NCBI GenBank assembly: GCA_964352675.1
Contig: CAYGSN010000042.1
Span: 1-11,381 of the forward strand
Length of the DNA: 11,381 nucleotides
Origin: CAYGSN01 sp964352675
GTDB lineage: Bacteria > Pseudomonadota > Alphaproteobacteria > Micavibrionales > Micavibrionaceae
Direction of reading: 5' to 3'
The notes under the pieces are model-generated. The model was not told the origin of the DNA, ran no database searches, and saw only the letters and a program-made list of their open reading frames with translations. Shown here one piece after another: positions 7,079 to 11,381 of the stretch. Position numbers and translations under genes: made by a program. How positions within the stretch are numbered: position 1 is the stretch's first letter; each line of letters starts with the position of its first letter.

Positions 7079-7528
7079 ATGAAACAGCCTATAAAGTTTT
7101 TTCTCCTAAGCCTAGTGATAATTTTTCTGAGCGTTCCTGCGGCGGCGCAGGAGATGCAGATGCACAACATGTCCACTGCATCGGAAAAACACCAGTCCTC
7201 CGGCAACAGCGCCCTGCAGACAAAACGTATTGAGAATCCTGTTTTTCCGCTTGCCGGACAACAGGAAGAGCCGGAGATACAAACGCCCGACGCTCAGTCC
7301 AAACAGAGAGTCTGGGACAAATACAAATCCATGATGGCTGCTACGCCGCGCAAAAGCATCAAGCAAACCTCGGTCGAAGTGGACGAGGTCGAAAAGCCTG
7401 TCAAACCAGAAAAACCTTCGGTTGCACCACAGGAAGAAGAACAGGAAACTGGTCTTTCCGGTCTATTGAAACGCTATCAAAGCAAAAAAAGCGAGCGGGC
7501 GGATATGAAATCTCTGAAGGTTGAATAA
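7079..7528 (+). CDS. secreted (periplasmic) protein, function unknown
   Basis: A 149-residue protein with a clear Sec signal peptide: MKQPIK, a hydrophobic core FFLLSLVIIFLSV, and a PAAA-Q cleavage region near residue 23. The mature part is highly polar and probably largely disordered. It starts with a Met/His-rich EMQMHNM, has a central RVWDKYKSMMA segment (77-87), a Glu/Lys/Pro-rich stretch around 99-123, and a basic C-terminal helix (GLLKRYQSKKSER). I recognise no domain. The frame is open from a TTG at 7043, but only the 7079 ATG gives a proper signal peptide. That ATG abuts the start codon of the divergent acetyltransferase and has no Shine-Dalgarno, so initiation may be leaderless or weak. 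Low-complexity composition makes homology searches hard. It could be an envelope linker or adaptor, but that is only a guess. Confidence 0.72.
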   Translation: MKQPIKFFLLSLVIIFLSVPAAAQEMQMHNMSTASEKHQSSGNSALQTKRIENPVFPLAGQQEEPEIQTPDAQSKQRVWDKYKSMMAATPRKSIKQTSVEVDEVEKPVKPEKPSVAPQEEEQETGLSGLLKRYQSKKSERADMKSLKVE

Positions 7529-7531
7529 GGC

Positions 7532-7555
7532 AGAGCCTGAAAAACCGCTCTTTTT
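7532..7555 (+). terminator. weak intrinsic terminator candidate after the secreted-protein gene
   Basis: AGAGC at 7532-7536 can pair with GCTCT at 7547-7551 around a 10-base loop and runs into TTTTT (7551-7555). It begins 4 bases after the stop of the secreted-protein gene. The stem is only 5 bp, so this is a weak candidate. Confidence 0.33.
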
Positions 7556-7557
7556 GC

Positions 7558-7586
7558 TTGAGATTTCACCTGTATTGCACTACATC
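7558..7586 (+). promoter_or_regulatory. possible promoter for the prenyl synthase gene
   Basis: TTGAGA at 7558-7563 (5/6) is followed 17 bases later by TACATC at 7581-7586 (3/6). If used, RNA would begin at about the ATG at 7593, giving a leaderless message. The -10 match is poor, so confidence is low. Confidence 0.28.
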
Positions 7587-7592
7587 AAGAAC

Positions 7593-8606
7593 ATGGCTGG
7601 AACATTGAAAACAGCGCCCGCAGAGGCCGATTCGCCGCTGGACGACTTAAGCACCCTGCTGCACGACGATATGGCAGCCGTGAATACAAAAATCATGGAG
7701 CATATGCAATCGCCGGTGGCTCTGATCCCCCAACTCGCCGGCTATCTGATTGCGGCGGGAGGAAAGCGGATCCGTCCGCTGTTAACCCTCGCCAGCACGG
7801 CTCTTTATCATGGTGATATAAACCGGGCGCACGGGCTTGCCGCTTCGGTAGAGTTTATTCACACCGCCACGCTGCTGCATGATGATGTCGTAGATGAAAG
7901 CACCCAGCGACGGGGCAAAGACGCAGCCAATTTGGTTTTCGGCAATCAGGCCAGTGTACTGGTGGGCGATTTCTTGTTCTCCCGCGCCTTCCAGCTTATG
8001 ACGGCTAACGGCTCTTTGGATGTCCTGCGAATTTTGTCGGATGCTTCGGCGACCATCACACAGGGCGAAGTCAAACAGCTTATCGCCAAAGGAAATTTAA
8101 AAACCTCAATGGAGGATTATATCGAGGTCATTACTTCCAAAACAGCGGCGCTTTTCTCCGCCGCATGCGAAGTCGGACCGGTCATTGCAAATGCTGATCT
8201 GGATGCCGCCCGCGCGATGGCGGAATACGGCATGAATTTGGGCATTGCGTTCCAGATTGCTGATGACGCACTGGATTACGATGCCGACCGTGCCAAACTG
8301 GGCAAGACCATCGGCGATGATTTCCGCGAAGGAAAAATGACTGCGCCTGTTATTCTTGCTCTACAAAAAGCCGATTCTGAAGAGCAAAAATTCTGGAGCC
8401 GCGTGATTGCCGAAAAATTGCAAACCGATGATGATCTGCTCACCGCGCAATCCATCCTGGCGCGTCACGGCAGCATTGAAGAGACGCTTAAAATGGCGGA
8501 AAGCTATGGGCATCAGGCCCGGCTGGCCCTGGCCGAAGCGCCCGACCACCCCCTGCGCGCCATTCTGGACGATCTTGTGGAATATTCCATCCGCCGCGAA
8601 AAATAA
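7593..8606 (+). CDS. ispB: long-chain polyprenyl diphosphate synthase (octaprenyl/decaprenyl type)
   Basis: A 337-residue cytoplasmic all-alpha trans-prenyltransferase that extends farnesyl diphosphate with isopentenyl diphosphate to make the side chain of ubiquinone. The order of motifs is complete: GGKRIRP (56-62), the first Asp-rich motif LLHDDVVDE (D97, D98, D101) followed by RRGK, GDFLFSRAF (125-133), TSKTA (181-185), and the second Asp-rich motif QIADDALDY (D224, D225, D228). The stretch FIHTATLLHDDVVDE is the same as I recall for E. coli IspB. The small residues before the first motif fit a long product. Chain length (C40 versus C50) cannot be read; alphaproteobacteria commonly make Q-10. 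The open frame begins at a TTG at 7521 overlapping the preceding stop, but the family usually starts near 7593, where an ATG is present. The Shine-Dalgarno is weak there. Confidence 0.93.
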   Translation: MAGTLKTAPAEADSPLDDLSTLLHDDMAAVNTKIMEHMQSPVALIPQLAGYLIAAGGKRIRPLLTLASTALYHGDINRAHGLAASVEFIHTATLLHDDVVDESTQRRGKDAANLVFGNQASVLVGDFLFSRAFQLMTANGSLDVLRILSDASATITQGEVKQLIAKGNLKTSMEDYIEVITSKTAALFSAACEVGPVIANADLDAARAMAEYGMNLGIAFQIADDALDYDADRAKLGKTIGDDFREGKMTAPVILALQKADSEEQKFWSRVIAEKLQTDDDLLTAQSILARHGSIEETLKMAESYGHQARLALAEAPDHPLRAILDDLVEYSIRREK

Positions 8607-8619
8607 TATTCCCCTTCCC

Positions 8620-8647
8620 TTGACCATATACCCTATAGGGGTATATT
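8620..8647 (+). promoter_or_regulatory. promoter of the metal-resistance operon
   Basis: TTGACC at 8620-8625 (5/6) and TATATT at 8642-8647 (5/6) are separated by 16 bases. The element lies between the prenyl synthase stop (8606) and the first gene of the operon (8656). The expected RNA start is 8653-8656, practically on the ATG, so the first gene may be read from a leaderless transcript. The spacer is filled by the palindromic operator annotated separately. Confidence 0.65.
8626..8646. promoter_or_regulatory. palindromic CsoR/RcnR-type operator
   Basis: Perfect 8-bp arms ATATACCC (8626-8633) and GGGTATAT (8639-8646) flank a 5-base centre TATAG. CsoR/RcnR-family repressors are known to bind inverted repeats with a central C/G tract flanked by A/T-rich sequence, such as TACCC-N-GGGTA forms. 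The site fills the -35/-10 spacer and reaches into the -10, where a bound tetramer would block RNA polymerase. A repressor of this family is the third gene downstream, so autoregulation is the natural reading. Confidence 0.7.
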
Positions 8648-8655
8648 TCTATGGT

Positions 8656-9276
8656 ATGAGAACCCTGATTCTATTGTTGATCCTGTTTTTGCCCCTGGCG
8701 GCCCAGGCCCGGCCGGTTTCCTATCCCGGCGGCTGGACGGCCATGACGATGAATGACGTGGACAGCAATTCCCTGCACCTGCATTACTCGCCCACAGCGC
8801 AATACTCTGTCGGCTGGCGGCATGAATATTTCCGGGGCAGCAAAGCCAATGCTGATACCCTGCAACTCAATTACCTGATCAAACGCTGGAACGCCCCGGC
8901 TTCGCAGGCCAATCTGTATCTGAAATCCGGTGCGGGGATTGCCTATGATGATGGCGAAACCGCTGCGGCTGCCTTCACCGGACTTGCCGCGGATTGGGAG
9001 GACCGGCGCTATTTCGTATCCTACGAGAACCGGTTTTTTAAGGCCGAGGATCTGGAAAGTTTTGCCCAGCATAAAACGCGGATCGGCATCGCCCCTTATG
9101 TCGGCGATCAGGGTGATCTGCATACCTGGCTGATGCTGCAAGCCGATTATGACGCCGGGCAGGATGACAATTTCTCACTGACCCCGCTGGTACGTCTTTT
9201 CAAAGGCGCAGACCTGCTGGAGGCCGGATATAACCTCGATCACGGGGTCTTGTTAAATTACGTTCACAGATTTTAG
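8656..9276 (+). CDS. secreted, outer-membrane beta-barrel-like protein of a metal operon
   Basis: A 206-residue protein with a Sec signal peptide (MRTLILLLILFLPLAAQA, cleavage AQA-R near residue 18). The mature part is built of alternating polar/hydrophobic strands rich in Tyr, Phe and Trp (YSVGWRHEYF, TLQLNYLIKRW, ANLYLKSGAGIAY, YFVSYENRFF), separated by short turns with Asp and Gly. It ends in Phe (LLNYVHRF), as outer-membrane proteins with a C-terminal beta-signal do. I therefore predict a small barrel of about 8-10 strands. I know no named family. It has no cysteines in the mature part, so metal binding by thiols is excluded. It is the first gene of the operon, with the repressor-type palindrome directly upstream. 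The 8656 ATG has no Shine-Dalgarno and sits at the predicted RNA start. It is followed after 13 bases by the HMA-domain gene. Role in metal export or sensing is inferred from context only. Confidence 0.78.
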   Translation: MRTLILLLILFLPLAAQARPVSYPGGWTAMTMNDVDSNSLHLHYSPTAQYSVGWRHEYFRGSKANADTLQLNYLIKRWNAPASQANLYLKSGAGIAYDDGETAAAAFTGLAADWEDRRYFVSYENRFFKAEDLESFAQHKTRIGIAPYVGDQGDLHTWLMLQADYDAGQDDNFSLTPLVRLFKGADLLEAGYNLDHGVLLNYVHRF

Positions 9277-9289
9277 AAAGGAAAACGCC

Positions 9290-9592
9290 ATGAAAAAACT
9301 GATACTTTTGGCCGCCCTGATGCTCCTGAGCACCCCTGCGCTGGCCAGTCACCAGAAATTCATCGACATCAAAGTCAACGGCATGGTCTGCGATTTCTGT
9401 GCACAATCAGTTTTTAAGGTGTTCAAGGATTATGATGCCGTGGAAGATATAATGATCGACCTTGATACGGGCATGGTTTCGCTGGATCTGAAAGAAGGAC
9501 AGGATTTGACACAGGAAGAACTGGATAAGGGCATCACCTATGCCGGGTATCAGCTGGTCGGCATAACGCGAAGGGATGAGGGCCATGAGTGA
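9290..9592 (+). CDS. periplasmic HMA-domain metal-binding protein
   Basis: A 100-residue protein made of a signal peptide (MKKLILLAALMLLSTPALA, cleavage ALA-S at about 19) and a single heavy-metal-associated (HMA, ferredoxin-like) domain. The metal loop is GMVCDFC at 31-37, with Cys34 and Cys37 as expected for Cu(I), Hg(II) or Zn(II) ligands. The rest follows the beta-alpha-beta-beta-alpha-beta pattern: VFKVFKDYDAVEDIMIDLDTG (quoted in part: FKDYDAVEDIMIDL), then LDLKEGQDLTQEELDKGITYAGY. The exported location resembles MerP rather than cytoplasmic CopZ. A good Shine-Dalgarno AGAAAGGA (9275-9282) lies 7 bases before the ATG and overlaps the end of the preceding gene. Its last 8 bases overlap the start of the repressor gene. 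It probably buffers or passes periplasmic metal. Metal identity is inferred. Confidence 0.88.
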   Translation: MKKLILLAALMLLSTPALASHQKFIDIKVNGMVCDFCAQSVFKVFKDYDAVEDIMIDLDTGMVSLDLKEGQDLTQEELDKGITYAGYQLVGITRRDEGHE

Positions 9593-9863
9593 GCACCCCT
9601 CCCATAACGCAGAGATCCCGAAGCTGAACCGCATTACAGGGCAAGTGGAAGGCATCAAGAAAATGATAGATGAAGGCCGCTATTGTCCAGATATCCTGAC
9701 CCAGCTGCGTGCCGTACGTTCCGCCCTAAAGTCCGTTGAGGCCAATATTCTGGAGAGCCACCTGCAATTCTGCGTGGCTGATGCTATGACGGACGGCACC
9801 GAGAACGAAAAGCGCGACAGGATCGCCGAGTTAAAAGATTTATTCAAACGGTATGAGGATTAA
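9585..9863 (+). CDS. CsoR/RcnR-family metal-sensing transcriptional repressor
   Basis: A 92-residue all-helical repressor of the metal-sensitive CsoR/RcnR/FrmR family (DUF156), which forms tetramers and releases DNA when metal binds. The first helix is KLNRITGQVEGIKKMI (13-28), with the DNA-contacting Arg/Gln/Gly pattern of the family. The ligand set is Cys34 (GRYCPD), His59 and Cys63 (SHLQFCV), the Cys-His-Cys arrangement of the Cu(I) sensor CsoR. RcnR instead uses Cys-His-His and FrmR lacks this set. Tyr33 before Cys34 matches the conserved Tyr of M. tuberculosis CsoR. I choose the ATG at 9585 because AAGGG (9571-9575) is 9 bases upstream; an ATG at 9576 in the same frame would add three residues. 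It overlaps the HMA gene by 8 bases and precedes the permease by 2 bases, so all are co-translated. It likely represses its own operon through the 8626-8646 palindrome. Confidence 0.9.
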   Translation: MSEHPSHNAEIPKLNRITGQVEGIKKMIDEGRYCPDILTQLRAVRSALKSVEANILESHLQFCVADAMTDGTENEKRDRIAELKDLFKRYED

Positions 9864-9865
9864 AA

Positions 9866-10933
9866 ATGTCGAGTAGCTGCTGCCACCAAAAGAAAGACGA
9901 CGATCACAAAGATCATTGCGAAACAAAACGTTCCTTTGATTTTATCCTGTGGGGCAGCACGGGCGTTATCCTGCTGGCGTTGCTACTGAACCTGGCCGGG
10001 CTTGACCTACCCTATCTTCATGTTTTTGCTCATGCCGCCACAGAGCTTCTTTCCACCATGTGGTGGGGAATCGTGTTGGGGTTGGTGTTTGTCGGGTTAA
10101 TGAGCAAGATCCGCAAGGAGTATTTCCAGGCAATCCTGGGACGCGGCGACACCTATGGCGGGATCGTGCGTGCGGCCATTGCCGGGCTGTTTCTCGATTT
10201 GTGCTCGCACGGAATCCTGATGGTTGGCGCCAAGCTGTATGAACGCGGCGCCAGCGTGGCGCAAATCATGACCTTCCTGATCGCCAGTCCGTGGAACTCT
10301 GTCTCTCTTACCATCATCCTGATCGCCCTGATCGGGTGGAAATGGACGCTGATTTTCGTGATTGGATCGGCCGTGATCGCAATCCTGACGGGCATCATCT
10401 TCAAGATTTTGACCGACCGGGGCGTGCTGCCGGAAAACCAGAACACGCCAGGAAACAACGGAAAAAAATTTGATATCTGGACGGAAGCCAAAGCGGATCT
10501 GAAAGGCATCAAACTCTCCCCCACATTCTTCAAGGAAATCGCCATGGGCGGCATGCATGAGGCGCGGATGCTGCTGCGCTGGTTGTTGCTGGGGGTGGTC
10601 ATTGCTTCGGCTGTGCGTGCCTTTATCCCGCCGGAAATTTTTGTCCAGTGGTTCGGCCCCAGCCTGTTTGGGTTGTTCCTCACGCTTGCCGCCACAACGG
10701 TGATTGAAGTCTGCTCCGAAGGCTCCTCACCGATCGCCGCAGAGATCATGAACAGCGCTGCCGCGCCCGGCAACGCCTTTGCCTTCCTGATGGCCGGAGT
10801 CTCGACGGATTACACGGAAATCATGGTGCTAAAGGATACTACAAAATCCTGGAAAGTGGCACTCTTCCTGCCGCTGGTGACCGTGCCGCAGGTCATGGTT
10901 ATCGGCTATATCATGAACCTGGCGGGCAGTTAG
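9866..10933 (+). CDS. SO_0444-type Cu/Zn efflux permease
   Basis: A 355-residue inner-membrane permease related to the DUF318/ArsP-like family, whose SO_0444 branch is annotated as Cu/Zn efflux. The cytoplasmic N-terminus is rich in Cys, His and Asp (SSSCCHQKKDDDHKDHCE, residues 2-19), a likely metal-capturing tail. About eight or nine hydrophobic segments follow, roughly at 26-46, 62-80, 99-120, 131-155, 159-181, 236-255, 262-285, 300-320 and 329-352. The two halves carry the conserved Cys motifs LCSHG (112-116) and EVCSEGSSP (281-289), as well as SPWNS (141-145), which are probably part of the transport path. A large soluble loop lies around 185-235. The ATG follows the repressor stop by 2 bases with GAGGA 6 bases before it. 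No P-type ATPase is present, so this is the operon's only pump. Family call firm, substrate inferred. Confidence 0.9.
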   Translation: MSSSCCHQKKDDDHKDHCETKRSFDFILWGSTGVILLALLLNLAGLDLPYLHVFAHAATELLSTMWWGIVLGLVFVGLMSKIRKEYFQAILGRGDTYGGIVRAAIAGLFLDLCSHGILMVGAKLYERGASVAQIMTFLIASPWNSVSLTIILIALIGWKWTLIFVIGSAVIAILTGIIFKILTDRGVLPENQNTPGNNGKKFDIWTEAKADLKGIKLSPTFFKEIAMGGMHEARMLLRWLLLGVVIASAVRAFIPPEIFVQWFGPSLFGLFLTLAATTVIEVCSEGSSPIAAEIMNSAAAPGNAFAFLMAGVSTDYTEIMVLKDTTKSWKVALFLPLVTVPQVMVIGYIMNLAGS

Positions 10934-10947
10934 TCCGGCTATTTTTT
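10923..10947 (+). terminator. weak terminator candidate at the end of the metal operon
   Basis: CGGGC at 10923-10927 can pair with GTCCG at 10933-10937 (one G-U pair) around a 5-base loop that includes part of the permease stop codon. T6 follows at 10942-10947, four bases after the stem. The stem is short and the gap is not ideal, so this is tentative. It would lie in the 5-base gap before the convergent Rap1a-like gene. Confidence 0.3.
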
Positions 10948-11319
10948 CTTTCCGCAGGGATAGTTTTCAAACAAGGCCAGAGCCACGCCCGGTGCCGCGG
11001 TAAAACCGCCATGCTCGGCCCTGTTTTTGAAGATAAAGCTGGTCACACGGCGTTGGAGCCTGTTTAACGTTTCCTGCTGCGGAACACAAAAATCAACGCC
11101 GGGAGCCGTGCCCAGAGAGCGAAGAAGATTGTGGTAATCCAGAACCCCGGCGATATAAGCCTGGCAGGCAATATGCCCGCCGGGTGTAATTTCCTTGCCG
11201 TCCTTGTCGCTGGCGCAGACCTGCAGCAGGTATTCCCCCGAAAATTCCGCAGCGCGGGCGGAGGAAAAAACCAGACATACGCAGAAAAGTAAGAAGAGGA
11301 AACCTCTACGGCCCGCCAT
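10939..11319 (-). CDS. secreted Rap1a/Tai-like protein
   Basis: A 126-residue protein with a signal peptide (MAGRRGFLFLLFCVCLVFSS, cleavage ARA-A near residue 23). The mature part carries the Rap1a/Tai arrangement: LLQVC35, then IAC52QAYIAGVLDYHN, DFC78VPQQ, a helix, and a final NYPC122. The four cysteines are expected to form two disulfides in the periplasm. Rap1a/Tai proteins in Serratia and others neutralise Tae4-type peptidoglycan amidases of type VI secretion, but most members, like this one, occur without any effector and have no known role. The ATG lies within a possible upstream reading frame that ends 14 bases later, and the frame has a stop shortly upstream, so 11319 is the only good start. 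It ends 5 bases from the permease stop (convergent). I assign fold and location, not the immunity role. Confidence 0.75.
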   Translation of the reverse strand: MAGRRGFLFLLFCVCLVFSSARAAEFSGEYLLQVCASDKDGKEITPGGHIACQAYIAGVLDYHNLLRSLGTAPGVDFCVPQQETLNRLQRRVTSFIFKNRAEHGGFTAAPGVALALFENYPCGKKK

Positions 11320-11380
11320 CCTTTTTCACTTTCAATTGTTCCAGAATAGCAAAAGGCGAGTCTTCGAGCTTGCGCTCCGG
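11306..11380 (-). CDS. C-terminal end of an unidentified gene (partial)
   Basis: An open frame enters from the right edge and ends at TAG (11308-11306), giving 24 residues ending PFAILEQLKVKKDGGP. The pattern D-SPFA-x-L-x-x-LK is reminiscent of the extreme C-terminus of some alphaproteobacterial helicase-like proteins, but this is weak memory, not a family call. Its last 14 bases overlap the start of the Rap1a-like gene, which suggests a shared message and coupled translation. It could also be a chance open frame. Confidence 0.42.
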   Translation of the reverse strand, partial: PERKLEDSPFAILEQLKVKKDGGP

Positions 11381-11381
11381 C

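Noticed and set aside
7521..7592. TTG start adding 24 residues to the prenyl synthase
   Set aside because: The added residues have no family counterpart, the Shine-Dalgarno would touch the codon, and an ATG is present at the usual start. It cannot be fully excluded.
9585..9863. Nickel/cobalt (RcnR) or formaldehyde (FrmR) sensor instead of a copper sensor
   Set aside because: The Cys34-His59-Cys63 set matches CsoR. RcnR uses His at the last position plus an N-terminal His, and FrmR lacks the set. His4 and His7 at the N-terminus leave slight doubt.
10153..10773. 206-codon open frame on the minus strand
   Set aside because: Antisense to the efflux permease, with a low-complexity, basic product and no start context. 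It is a shadow of the real gene.
9866..10933. Arsenic permease ArsP
   Set aside because: It shares the broad permease fold, but the neighbouring CsoR-type sensor and HMA protein and the Cys/His tail point to Cu/Zn rather than organoarsenicals, and no ArsR or other ars gene is present.

Overview
The window reads as an ordinary chromosomal stretch of a Gram-negative bacterium with a dense gene layout. Supporting signs are an outer-membrane-type lipoprotein, secreted periplasmic proteins, an ADP-heptose-type glycosyltransferase, a YgfZ folate-binding protein, a long-chain polyprenyl diphosphate synthase of the ubiquinone type and a bacterial pyruvate phosphate dikinase. The combination suggests an alphaproteobacterium (Rhodospirillales- or Micavibrio-like is my guess). 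No rRNA marker is present, so this is inference. I see no rRNA, tRNA, insertion sequence, CRISPR array or phage gene. No stretch above about 80 bases lacks a gene.

Layout. (1) Positions 2-973 hold the C-terminal part of a YejA-like peptide-binding protein, followed by a small lipoprotein gene with its own promoter-like sequence. The lipoprotein's stop codon interlocks with the stop of a convergent family 9 glycosyltransferase. (2) That glycosyltransferase is divergent, only 9 bases apart, from ygfZ. A TTGACA promoter-like element overlaps the ygfZ stop and precedes a 77-residue protein with an exceptionally regular glycine zipper. (3) On the minus strand lie a GNAT acetyltransferase, ppdK, and a 57-residue single-pass membrane protein whose start overlaps the ppdK stop (TGATG). 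(4) At 7076-7081 the acetyltransferase and a secreted protein of unknown function start back to back in a CATATG. The prenyl synthase gene follows. (5) Positions 8620-10933 carry a compact metal-resistance operon: a secreted beta-barrel-like protein, a secreted HMA-domain protein with a GMxCxxC motif, a CsoR/RcnR-family repressor with Cys-His-Cys ligands, and an SO_0444-type Cu/Zn efflux permease. A palindrome of the CsoR type sits exactly between the -35 and -10 of its promoter. (6) A Rap1a/Tai-like secreted protein and the last codons of an unidentified gene close the window on the minus strand.

How the genes work together: the most coherent system is the metal operon. The repressor would bind the palindrome and shut off its own operon. 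Metal binding would release it, giving a periplasmic metal-binding protein, an inner-membrane exporter and an envelope protein. Its substrate (copper is most likely from the repressor ligands) is an inference. The other genes are mostly unrelated housekeeping or envelope functions. Recurrent themes are very tight divergent starts and starts with little or no leader.
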